From: Candidatus Didemnitutus sp.
GTDB lineage: Bacteria; Verrucomicrobiota; Verrucomicrobiia; Opitutales; Opitutaceae
Assembly (NCBI GenBank): GCA_030682505.1
Contig: JAUXOH010000353.1
Location: 1-5,113 of the forward strand
DNA: 5,113 nucleotides
Direction of reading: 5' to 3'
A program made the translations under genes and the position numbers. Below, piece after piece: positions 1 to 5,113 of this stretch (position 1 is its first letter; each line of letters starts with the position of its first letter). Under the pieces are notes generated by a model. That model was given only the letters and a program-made list of their open reading frames with translations, had not been told where the DNA came from and searched no databases.

Positions 1-206
1 GGCTCGTAAGTCTGCTTCAGCGTTCTCCCCTTGTAGGTCAGCGCCAACTTTTGCTGAGCCAGGAATGGGATTCCCTGGTCCTTGAACTCGAGTTCCAAGC
101 ACTCCTGATAGACTGCCTCAAGAAAGCCGCACCCCTTCTGCCGATAAACCTCAAAGCAGGCACCCATGATCTTGTAGGATTCCTCCGGGTAAATGAGCTC
201 GCTCAT
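1..206 (-). CDS. GxxExxY protein, 5' part (runs off the window)
   Basis: The reverse strand reads 68 codons from ATG at 206 to the window edge with no stop. The name-giving motif is visible as Gly27-Phe-Leu-Glu30-Ala-Val-Tyr33, after an N-terminal helix with YKIMGACFEVYRQKG (residues 11-25). The later FKDQGIPFLAQQKLALTYKG stretch is also typical of the family. GxxExxY proteins are about 125-140 residues, related to PD-(D/E)XK nuclease folds, and their function is not established. The catalytic-fold half lies beyond the edge, so completeness cannot be judged. The gene follows the ABC ATPase on the same strand after 60 bases. I count 110 G+C in 206 bases (53 %), against 72-75 % in sampled 60-base stretches of the next two genes, and it uses AGA and GGG codons. 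This suggests acquisition from outside. The start is supported by AAAGG nine bases upstream. Confidence 0.85.
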   Translation of the reverse strand, partial: MSELIYPEESYKIMGACFEVYRQKGCGFLEAVYQECLELEFKDQGIPFLAQQKLALTYKGRTLKQTYE

Positions 207-215
207 GATTGATAA

Positions 216-243
216 CCTTTCGTGTGTTTCGTGTATTTCGTGG
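216..243 (-). repeat. Three 9-bp tandem repeats upstream of the GxxExxY gene
   Basis: On the plus strand TTTCGTG occurs at 218, 227 and 236, exactly nine bases apart. Read on the minus strand, towards the gene, the units are CACGAAATA, CACGAAACA and CACGAAAGG. The last unit supplies AAAGG, which sits nine bases before the GxxExxY ATG and probably acts as its ribosome binding site. The block is AT-richer than its surroundings. It could be a protein-binding array or part of a transferred unit that travels with the gene. The role is inference; the repeat is directly visible. Confidence 0.8.
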
Positions 244-266
244 TGGCCCAAACTCCGTCGGCTCGC

Positions 267-956
267 TCAGGCCGTGCGTTCGTCGGAGATCACGCCGCCG
301 TTGCGCAGGCGGATGATGCGTTGGGTCTTGCGCGCGAGTTCGAGGTCGTGCGTCACGAGCACGAGCGTCGTGCCCCGCTCGCGGTTGAGCCCGAAGATGA
401 GCTCCACCATCGCGTGCGCGGTGTCGCCATCGAGATTCCCCGTCGGCTCATCACAAAAAAGAATCCGCGGATTGTTGATGAAGGCGCGCGCCAGCGCCAC
501 GCGCTGCTGCTCGCCGCCCGAAAGCTGCAGCGGATAGTGATCGAGCCGATCGCCCAGTCCCACGCGCGTCAGCAGGGCGGTGGCTTCCTCCTCCTTGCCC
601 TGCTCGCCGCGCAGCTCCAGCGGCACGAGCACATTCTCCAGCGCCGTCAGGGTCGGGATGAGTTGAAAATTCTGGAACACAAAACCGACATGGCCATTGC
701 GCACCAAGGCGCGCTCGTCTTCCGACAAGTGCCCGATCTCCCGGTCCGCGAGTTGCACGCTGCCGCTGCTCGGCTGATCCAAGCCCGCGCACAAACCCAG
801 GAGCGTGGTCTTGCCACTGCCCGACGGGCCGACAATCGCGCACGTGGCGCCGGGCTCGAGCGTGAAGGTGACCTCTTTGAGCACCGTCAAGGCCCCCGCC
901 GCCGTGGCATAGGTCTTGGTGAGTTGCTCGACTTTTAGGATGGTTTGGACAGTCAT
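267..956 (-). CDS. ybbA: ABC transporter ATP-binding protein, YbbA/LolD/MacB type
   Basis: Cytoplasmic ATPase of 229 residues that would energise a MacB/FtsX-type membrane permease, a class that moves lipoproteins or other substrates through the envelope rather than importing solutes. All nucleotide-binding elements are present: Walker A GPSGSGKT (43-50), Q-loop Gln95 in VFQNFQLIPTL, ABC signature LSGGEQQRVALARA (145-158), Walker B ILFCDEPTGNLD (165-176) with catalytic Glu170, and switch His203 in VTHD. The length fits the family. I chose ATG at 956 because MTVQTILKVEQLTKTY is a standard family N-terminus; an upstream in-frame ATG at 1103 would add 49 unrelated residues and overlap tesA. The gene is divergent from tesA, as in Enterobacteria. 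The expected permease gene is not next to it: a GxxExxY gene follows instead. Family assignment is firm; the ybbA name rests partly on context. Confidence 0.93.
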   Translation of the reverse strand: MTVQTILKVEQLTKTYATAAGALTVLKEVTFTLEPGATCAIVGPSGSGKTTLLGLCAGLDQPSSGSVQLADREIGHLSEDERALVRNGHVGFVFQNFQLIPTLTALENVLVPLELRGEQGKEEEATALLTRVGLGDRLDHYPLQLSGGEQQRVALARAFINNPRILFCDEPTGNLDGDTAHAMVELIFGLNRERGTTLVLVTHDLELARKTQRIIRLRNGGVISDERTA

Positions 957-1005
957 GAATCTAAGTATGTGCAGTAAAACACCCAACCTGTCGGAAAGTG
1001 CAAAG
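957..1005. promoter_or_regulatory. Divergent intergenic region between ybbA and tesA
   Basis: These 49 bases separate the two head-to-head starts and should hold both promoters or their initiation regions. The stretch is AT-richer than the genes. On the minus strand TTGGGT followed 17 bases later by TAGATT resembles a sigma-70 pair, but it ends next to the ATG at 956. On the plus strand TAAAAC (975-980) could serve as a -10 box for tesA, without a convincing -35. I therefore mark the region and do not assign exact promoters. Confidence 0.4.
993..998 (+). promoter_or_regulatory. Ribosome binding site deciding the tesA start
   Basis: GGAAAG ends seven bases before ATG at 1006. Two in-frame ATGs further upstream (955 and 967) lack such a site, and the first shares the CATG at 954-957 with the opposite ybbA start. 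The site therefore favours 1006, which also gives a well-formed signal peptide. Confidence 0.6.
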
Positions 1006-1644
1006 ATGTTCGTCGGACGGCGCTTTCGAGGGGCCGGACGGTTCGCGGCGTGGTGCCTCGCGGTCGCGCTCGCCACGGCCGCGATGGCCGAAAGCAGGAC
1101 CATGATGTTTTTCGGCGACAGTCTTACTGCCGGCTATGGGATTGATCCGGCCGAAGCCTACCCGGCCCTGATCCAAGAGCGGATCGATGCCGCCAAGCCC
1201 GGCGCCTGGCGGGTCATCAACGCCGGCCTCAGTGGCGAAACGACCGCCGGCGGACTCCGCCGCCTCGACTGGATTCTGCGGCAACCCGTCGACCTTTTCG
1301 TCATCGAACTTGGGGGCAACGACGGTCTCCGCGGCACACCGCTCGAGCTGACGCAGGCCAATCTTCAGACCATGATCGATCGCTTGCGCGCGCATAATCC
1401 CCGCATGATCATCGTGCTGGCCGGCATGGAAATTCCCACGAACATGGGCCCCACCTACCGCGACGCGTTTTCTCGGATCTATCCCGAGCTGGCAGCGAAG
1501 AACGACCTCGTGTTGATTCCCTTCCTCCTTGAGGGTGTCGGCGGAATCCCGCGACTCAATTTGCCCGACGGCATCCACCCCACCGCCGAAGGCCATCGCA
1601 TCGTGGCCGAAACGGTCTGGAAAATCCTCCAACCCCTGCTTTGA
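1006..1644 (+). CDS. tesA: Secreted SGNH-hydrolase, arylesterase / thioesterase I type
   Basis: A 212-residue esterase of the GDSL/SGNH family, which in E. coli acts in the periplasm as acyl-CoA thioesterase, protease I and lysophospholipase. The N-terminus has Arg residues, then AAWCLAVALATAAMA, and a likely signal-peptidase I site after Ala28. The SGNH blocks are complete: block I FFGDSLTAGYG with nucleophile Ser39; block II NAGLSGETT (72-80) with an oxyanion glycine; block III ELGGNDGLRG with Asn105; block V LPDGIHPTAEGH with Asp188 and His191. Length matches the family. It is transcribed away from ybbA, a pairing kept in distant bacteria. The last codon CTT and stop TGA overlap a possible TTG start of the next, broken gene. 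Exact substrate (acyl-CoA, aryl ester or lysophospholipid) cannot be read from sequence. Confidence 0.94.
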   Translation: MFVGRRFRGAGRFAAWCLAVALATAAMAESRTMMFFGDSLTAGYGIDPAEAYPALIQERIDAAKPGAWRVINAGLSGETTAGGLRRLDWILRQPVDLFVIELGGNDGLRGTPLELTQANLQTMIDRLRAHNPRMIIVLAGMEIPTNMGPTYRDAFSRIYPELAAKNDLVLIPFLLEGVGGIPRLNLPDGIHPTAEGHRIVAETVWKILQPLL

Positions 1645-2510
1645 AAATTTTTCGCCTCCTGCTTCTGTCCGGTCTCCTTGCGCCGCTGGGTGCGGGCGCC
1701 GTCGAATATCGCATGCAGGCCACGGCAACCTGGGCCGAGAACCTCAGCCGCACGTTCTTTGTGTCCGGGGCAAAAACGCCGCCTCCCACCAACTCGGTGG
1801 CACCGCGATTCACGCGCGCCAGCTCGACCCGAATGGGTTGCTCCTCGCGAGTTTGAACGGCGGATTGGAAACCGTGCCGGAGTTCAACGCCCTCGACCAC
1901 GCTGAGGCCGGCGCCCGCCTCGCCCTGCGACGCAAATTCGGCCTGGGACCGATGGCACCGGTGCTCGAATTCAGCCTGGCCACCGCCCGCGTCGAGTTTC
2001 GCGAGGATGCTCGCAGTGCGGGAAGAGCGAGGCGTCGGCCACGCCGAGCAAGCGTCTCTCTTCTGCTTGGCGCATCGCGGCAACGGGCAGCTGGGAAAAA
2101 TTCTCCGGTGCCTCGGCACCTTCGAAACCCAGAGTCGCCGCCTCGGAGTGGAAACCGCGTGGGACCCGTCCGAGCACTGGCGCCTGAGAGCCGGCGCTTT
2201 CCGGCTCTGGGGTCAGGTGGTGACCAATGCAACGGGAGCCGGTTGGGCCCTGGCGCGCGCCGGTGCCTTCGGCCCGGCAATCCAAGATTGCTACATCCGC
2301 ACCCCGTGGGAGGTATCGAACACGTTTGGCCCGGGCTGGGTCGCGTAGCGCGTGGATGGCGACGTCAATCTCTGGTGGACCGGGATTCCCTCTTCCCTTT
2401 CCGAACACACCCGGATTCCGCTCCGCCACGAAAGCGCCAAGGTCATCCATTTCGTCGGCGTACGTTACGATTCGACCTTTTGGTCGCTCGGTTTGGTCCA
2501 TCAGTTCTAA
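1641..2510 (+). pseudogene. Broken gene for a probable outer-membrane beta-barrel protein
   Basis: The reading begins at TTG 1641, overlapping the tesA stop by four bases (TTGA), and encodes a signal peptide KIFRLLLLSGLLAPLGAGA followed by mature sequence VEYRMQATATWAENLSRTF. Coherent coding then jumps frame near 1767-1776 (GGGG and AAAAA runs) to HARQLDPNGLLLASLNGGLE and RLALRRKFGLGPMAPVLEF. It jumps again between about 2010 and 2045 to SKRLSSAWRIAATGSWEKFS, and near 2110-2122 to FETQSRRLGVETAWD. Each change equals a one-base loss. A TAG at 2346-2348 interrupts GPGWVA/RVDGDVNLWW, and the last piece ends in SLGLVHQF at TAA 2508-2510. Alternating aromatic/polar segments, the signal peptide and the C-terminal Phe suggest a barrel of about 290 residues; I cannot name a family. 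Next to a cyclase remnant, it was probably one envelope module. Sequencing error is the main alternative. Confidence 0.75.
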
Positions 2511-2517
2511 TCCGCCC

Positions 2518-3240
2518 ATGCCCCGCCTGATCGCCCTCGTCCTGCTGGCCATCGTCGCGTGCGGGCGCCTGTGGTCCGCCGGGCCACGTTGCCGGTCGTC
2601 GTGCGCGCTACGCGCTCGGTGCCGGCCTCGCCGAACGCGATCGCGTGCGGAACCTGTTCGGCAAGGTGGTCTTGCCCGAAATCGCCACGCAAGTGCTCCG
2701 GTCTGATCTGCAGCTTAGCGGCGGAGTGCGCAAAGCCACCATCCTCTTTCCCGACCTGCGCGACGTCACCACGCTGAGTGAAGAACTGCCGCCGACCGAA
2801 CTGCTCGCGTTGCTCAACCGTTACCTCGACCGCATGAGCGCCGTCGTTGAAAAACACGACGGCGTGATCGACAAATACATCGGCGACCCCGTCATGGCGC
2901 TCTTCGGCGCGCCGTTGGCCCAACCGGATTTCGCCGCCCGCGCCGTCGCCGCCGCGCGCGAAATGGCCGCCGCGCTCGACGCCCTGGATCGCAAACTCGT
3001 CGCGGAGGCCCCCCCTCGCGCTCGGCATCGGCCTCAGCACCGGCTAGGTGATCGCGGGCAACATGGGTTCGAAGACGTGCCTGAATTATGCCGTGGGCGG
3101 CGACTCCGTGAATCTCGCCGCGCGCCCACGGCCAATCCGTGGCGGGCTCTCGTTGCCGTGACGGTCATAGGCAAAACGCAAGCAGTGCAGATCTTCGCGG
3201 TCGGAGAACAAGCCCGTGCGACACCGGAACTGGGTCGGAC
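2518..3240 (+). pseudogene. Remnant of a membrane-bound class III adenylate/guanylate cyclase (probably CHASE2 type)
   Basis: Class III cyclases make cAMP or cGMP. ATG 2518, seven bases after the barrel remnant, starts a hydrophobic MPRLIALVLLAIVACGRLWS. Less than 100 bases later another frame carries ERDRVRNLFGKVVLPEIA, the usual linker before the catalytic domain, so nearly all of the extracytoplasmic sensor (about 300 residues in CHASE2 cyclases) is missing. The catalytic part follows: ATILFPDLRDVTTLSEEL with one metal Asp, and DKYIGDPVMALFGAP with the second. At the C7 run 3009-3015 the frame shifts to LGIGLSTG, then TAG 3045-3047, then VIAGNMGSKTCLNYAVGGDS and VNLAAR. The C-terminal motif VIGKTQAVQIFAVGEQ is in yet another frame, and about 30-40 residues before it are absent. 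The end is approximate. No intact cyclase can be made from this locus as read. Cyclase family is clear; CHASE2 is inferred from architecture. Confidence 0.85.
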
Positions 3241-3245
3241 AGCGC

Positions 3246-3701
3246 TTATTTCGCCGCCCACGCCGCGGCTGGTGCCACGCCCACTTGGGCGCGAAAACTT
3301 TCCGCGATCGGATGCGCGACCATGCCGCCCTTGCCGTCGCCCGTCACGCACACCGCCACAATCTCGCCCTGCGCCAGGATCTTCGGCTCGACCGTGCCGT
3401 CGCTGATCTTGCGAAACTGAAAGACATAGCAGACGGCCCGCGTGCGCAGCTCCTTCACGTAGAGCCGGACTTCGAAGGTGTCTCCGAAACGCAGCGGCGC
3501 GCGAAAATCGCAGGTGGCATTGACCCGCGGCCAGCCCACCACTTCACCCGGCTTGAAGGTCGCCAGCGACACGCCGACCGAGCGCGCGAAGGCCGTCTCG
3601 CACGCCTCCATCCAACGAAAGAAATTCGAGAAGTGTGCGATCCCGGCCATGTCCGTCTCGGCAAACTCCACCGTGCGCCTGATGGCGAATTCAGAAACCA
3701 T
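3246..3701 (-). CDS. Acyl-CoA thioesterase of the 4-hydroxybenzoyl-CoA thioesterase (hotdog) family
   Basis: Cytoplasmic hotdog-fold enzyme of 151 residues that hydrolyses an acyl-CoA thioester. The family signature is clear near the N-terminus: VEFAETDMAGIAHFSNFFRW (11-30), where Asp17 corresponds to the catalytic Asp and Gly20-Ile-Ala-His-Phe begins the long helix, followed by MEACETAF. The central strands read ATCDFRAPLRFGDTFEVRL (62-80), as in YbgC-like and DHNA-CoA hydrolase-like members. The length is usual. ATG at 3701 was chosen because MVSEFAIRRTVEF matches the normal family start; the frame stays open far upstream, but only as a shadow of the neighbouring gene. No strong ribosome binding site is visible. 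It is convergent with the cyclase remnant and divergent from the DUF4412 gene with a 108-base gap. The substrate (aromatic, menaquinone-pathway or fatty acyl-CoA) is undetermined. Confidence 0.9.
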   Translation of the reverse strand: MVSEFAIRRTVEFAETDMAGIAHFSNFFRWMEACETAFARSVGVSLATFKPGEVVGWPRVNATCDFRAPLRFGDTFEVRLYVKELRTRAVCYVFQFRKISDGTVEPKILAQGEIVAVCVTGDGKGGMVAHPIAESFRAQVGVAPAAAWAAK

Positions 3702-3774
3702 GGCGCCGAGCTTTGCGCAGTCGCCGGCGGAATCAATGCCGGAGATGCCGGGCGCGCCGGCGGCATCAGCGGGC

Positions 3775-3802
3775 TTGTGCGGAACCGACCGACCCCTAGA
3801 CT
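3775..3802 (+). promoter_or_regulatory. Putative promoter of the DUF4412 gene, giving a leaderless transcript
   Basis: TTGTGC (3775-3780) and TAGACT (3797-3802) are 16 bases apart. The -10 box matches TATAAT at four of six positions, the -35 box at three. Only seven bases separate TAGACT from ATG 3810, so transcription would begin at or next to the start codon. No Shine-Dalgarno sequence is present before this ATG, which agrees with leaderless translation. Sequence evidence is modest. Confidence 0.4.
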
Positions 3803-3809
3803 GCGCCGC

Positions 3810-4511
3810 ATGAATTCGCTCTCCCGTTGGATGGTCGGACTCGCACTCGCCAGTGCCGCGATGGTCAATGCCGTCGCCTTTGAAGGCGAAGTTTCGCTCG
3901 GCATCAAGAGCGGGCGCGACAAGGAGCAGGTGATCAACTACGCCATGAAGAAAGGCCTCGTCCGCATGGAGTTTCCCGCCGCGGAAGAGGGCGGCACCGT
4001 GATGATCATGAACTGGGCGAAGCAGGAGATGATCATGCTGATGGTCGAAGATGAGATGTATCTGGTCATGCCGCTCAAGGCCGCCGCCCAAACCATGGGT
4101 GGACGTTCGACGAGTCCCGATCCCAAGATCGAAAAAACCGGCCGGACCGAGACGATCCTCGGCTACCTCTGCGAGGAATACCGCGCCACCGACCGGGGTG
4201 AGATCACCGAGATGTGGGTCACCGAGCAACTCGGCACCTTCATGGGTCTGGGTGGCGGCAACCCGATGGGCGGCATGATGGGCGGCGGACCCGACGGCAA
4301 GGCCGACAAGGTCTCCGGTTGGGAACGCGCGCTCAAGGGCGAGAAGGCGATGTTCCCCCTGCGCGTCATCAGCCGCGACGCCAAGGGCCGCGAAATCCTC
4401 CGCCTCGAAGTGAAGAAAATCGACCAAGGATCCCTGCCCGATTCGTTATTCGTTCCCCCCGCGGGATTCGAAAAAATGAACCTGCCCATGATGGGCGGCT
4501 TTGGCGGCTGA
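3810..4511 (+). CDS. Secreted methionine-rich DUF4412 domain protein
   Basis: A 233-residue protein whose signal peptide (SRWMVGLALASAAMVNAVA, residues 5-23) probably ends at Ala21-Val-Ala23 before FEGEVSL. The body fits DUF4412: a strand-rich start, YAMKKGLVRMEF (44-55) as the usual 'Y-x-K-G-x-R' block, then GGTVMIMNWAKQEMIMLMVE (61-80) and DEMYLVMPL. A second half contains TETILGYLCEEYRATDRGEITEMWVTEQ, the typical 'G-Y-x-C-x-x-Y' block with Cys121. The function of DUF4412 is unknown; it is probably periplasmic or cell-surface. Oddities: 22 of 233 residues are Met, and residues 147-160 form a Gly/Met-rich loop (LGGGNPMGGMMGGG). The protein ends in another NLPMMGGFGG tail. ATG 3810 is chosen because it gives the signal peptide; the longer in-frame extension is noise antisense to the thioesterase. 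It appears to be transcribed alone. Confidence 0.87.
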   Translation: MNSLSRWMVGLALASAAMVNAVAFEGEVSLGIKSGRDKEQVINYAMKKGLVRMEFPAAEEGGTVMIMNWAKQEMIMLMVEDEMYLVMPLKAAAQTMGGRSTSPDPKIEKTGRTETILGYLCEEYRATDRGEITEMWVTEQLGTFMGLGGGNPMGGMMGGGPDGKADKVSGWERALKGEKAMFPLRVISRDAKGREILRLEVKKIDQGSLPDSLFVPPAGFEKMNLPMMGGFGG

Positions 4512-4569
4512 TTCGCTCGGGATTTCGAAAATAAACGAGTGGAAAAACCTGCCGCCCACGCCCTCTGGG

Positions 4570-4587
4570 AAGTCCGCATGCGGGCTT
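4570..4587. repeat. 18-bp inverted repeat overlapping a TTGACT box
   Basis: AAGTCCGC-AT-GCGGGCTT has eight-base arms that pair fully if one G-U is allowed; the core CCGCATGCGG (4574-4583) is a perfect palindrome. Its right arm overlaps TTGACT (4586-4591), a good -35 candidate for the following TonB receptor gene, although no matching -10 box is found 16-18 bases on. It may be an operator. As an RNA hairpin it lacks a downstream U-run, so it is a poor intrinsic terminator for the DUF4412 gene. The rest of 4512-4682 shows no gene. Confidence 0.5.
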
Positions 4588-4661
4588 GACTCAGGTAACC
4601 CTCACTTGTTCCCTTCCCCATTCAGCTTTCGGAGTGATTTCCCCTAAGCTCACCTACACCT

Positions 4662-4679
4662 AACGTTTACAACGTCTAC
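4662..4679 (+). repeat. 9-bp tandem repeat in the leader of the TonB receptor gene
   Basis: AACGTTTAC is followed immediately by AACGTCTAC, one base different, ending three bases before ATG 4683. The pair occupies the position where a Shine-Dalgarno sequence would be expected, and none is present. It may be chance, or a short binding site affecting initiation. Confidence 0.4.
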
Positions 4680-4682
4680 ATC

Positions 4683-5113
4683 ATGCAAAGATCGATCGTA
4701 AAGCTGCTGGCCACCGCTCTCGCCATTCTCGTGGCAGCGGCAGCCCCCTCAGCCCTAGCCCAAGGTCTCACAACCTCGGCGCTCAGTGGTTTCGTTAACA
4801 ACAAACAAGGTCAACCAGTCGCTGGCGCCACCGTCACCATCACGCACGAGGATTCCGGCACCCAATCGGTCACCACCACTCGCGCCAATGGCCAATACAA
4901 CATGTCCGGCCTCCGCATCGGCGGACCTTACACGGTCAATGCCACCGCCGCCGGCTTCCAAGAGGCGTCGCACAGCAGCGTTTATTTGGAACTCGGACAG
5001 ACCGGCACGGAAAACTTCAGCCTCAGTTCCGATGTTCTCCAACTTGAGGTGTTCTCCGTCACCGCGGATCGCGACACCACCTTCGGCTCCGGCAAGATGG
5101 GCACCGGCAGTTC
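4683..5113 (+). CDS. TonB-dependent receptor with N-terminal carboxypeptidase-regulatory-like domain (Oar type), 5' part
   Basis: The frame is open from ATG 4683 to the window edge (143 codons plus two bases). Residues 1-26 form a signal peptide, KLLATALAILVAAAAPSALA, cleaved at Ala24-Leu-Ala26 before Gln27. Residues 32-115 form a carboxypeptidase-regulatory-like beta-sandwich: SALSGFVNNKQGQPVAGATV, then SVTTTRANGQYNMSGLRIGG and PYTVNATAAGFQEASH, ending YLELGQTGTENFSL. The following LQLEVFSVTADRDTTFGSG is the typical linker into the TonB plug. Such receptors are large outer-membrane barrels (often about 1000 residues) driven by TonB-ExbBD; the ligand is unknown. Plug and barrel lie outside. 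The start is fixed by the signal peptide; no ribosome binding site is visible. It is separated by 171 bases from the DUF4412 gene, so it probably has its own promoter. Confidence 0.9.
   Translation, partial: MQRSIVKLLATALAILVAAAAPSALAQGLTTSALSGFVNNKQGQPVAGATVTITHEDSGTQSVTTTRANGQYNMSGLRIGGPYTVNATAAGFQEASHSSVYLELGQTGTENFSLSSDVLQLEVFSVTADRDTTFGSGKMGTGS

Noticed and set aside
222..938. Long open frame on the plus strand opposite the ABC ATPase gene
   Set aside because: It is a GC-driven antisense shadow: the minus-strand frame has every ABC ATPase motif, while this one has no recognisable domain.
954..957. CATG carrying ATG starts on both strands (ybbA at 956, tesA at 955)
   Set aside because: The tesA start at 955 lacks a ribosome binding site and would lengthen the signal peptide. 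The start at 1006 is better supported, so the overlap is probably chance.
961..1728. 255-codon minus-strand open frame opposite tesA
   Set aside because: The composition is Gly/Arg/Asp-rich without domain features, and it lies opposite a complete SGNH hydrolase.
1529..2530. 333-codon plus-strand frame as one real protein
   Set aside because: Only about 1780-2020 of it makes protein-like sequence. The rest is a wrong-frame reading of tesA and of other parts of the broken barrel gene.
1641..3240. Programmed frameshifting instead of gene decay
   Set aside because: There are too many shifts, at sites without a shared slippery motif, plus two in-frame TAG codons and missing segments.
3246..4427. 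Thioesterase gene read from a far upstream start (393 residues)
   Set aside because: The extra part is antisense to the DUF4412 gene; the hotdog domain begins normally at the 3701 start.
3216..4511. DUF4412 gene read with a 198-residue N-terminal extension
   Set aside because: The extension is antisense to the thioesterase and would bury a clear signal peptide beginning at 3810.
4514..4543. Possible terminator hairpin after the DUF4412 gene
   Set aside because: CGCTCG can pair with CGAGTG only with a G-U pair and a 16-base loop, and no U-run follows.

Overview
The window looks like a chromosomal segment of a high-GC member of Verrucomicrobiota, most likely Opitutaceae. The main clues are an Oar-type TonB-dependent receptor, a secreted DUF4412 protein, a GxxExxY protein and several genes without a clear Shine-Dalgarno sequence. 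The assignment rests on protein character and recalled gene neighbourhoods, not on a database search.

Left part (1-1644). An ABC transporter ATPase of the YbbA/LolD type (minus strand) is divergent from a secreted SGNH-hydrolase of the TesA type (plus strand). This head-to-head pair also occurs in Enterobacteria (ybbA/tesA). Downstream of the ATPase, where the membrane permease gene would be expected, lies a GxxExxY gene cut by the window edge. It is preceded by three 9-bp tandem repeats and is much lower in GC than its neighbours.

Middle part (1641-3240). Directly after tesA lie two broken genes in series on the plus strand. The first is a signal-peptide-bearing, probable outer-membrane beta-barrel protein, with three apparent frameshifts and one in-frame TAG. 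The second is a membrane-anchored class III adenylate/guanylate cyclase, probably of the CHASE2 kind, which has lost most of its sensor part. It also carries a frameshift at a C7 run, a TAG inside a conserved catalytic-domain motif and a missing segment near its C-terminus. The flanking genes are intact, so this looks like decay of one envelope-signalling module rather than uniform sequencing error.

Right part (3246-5113). A 4-hydroxybenzoyl-CoA-thioesterase-like hotdog enzyme (minus strand) is divergent from a methionine-rich secreted DUF4412 protein (plus strand). The DUF4412 gene has a -10-like box so close to its ATG that a leaderless transcript is plausible. A 171-bp spacer with an 18-bp inverted repeat, a TTGACT box and a 9-bp tandem repeat leads into the 5' part of a TonB-dependent receptor, which runs off the window.

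The intact genes do not form one pathway: they comprise an export ATPase, two thioesterase/esterase-type enzymes, a periplasmic protein and an outer-membrane receptor. I did not find a convincing new defence or mobile system. The most unusual items are the repeat-associated GxxExxY gene and the co-decayed barrel/cyclase pair.
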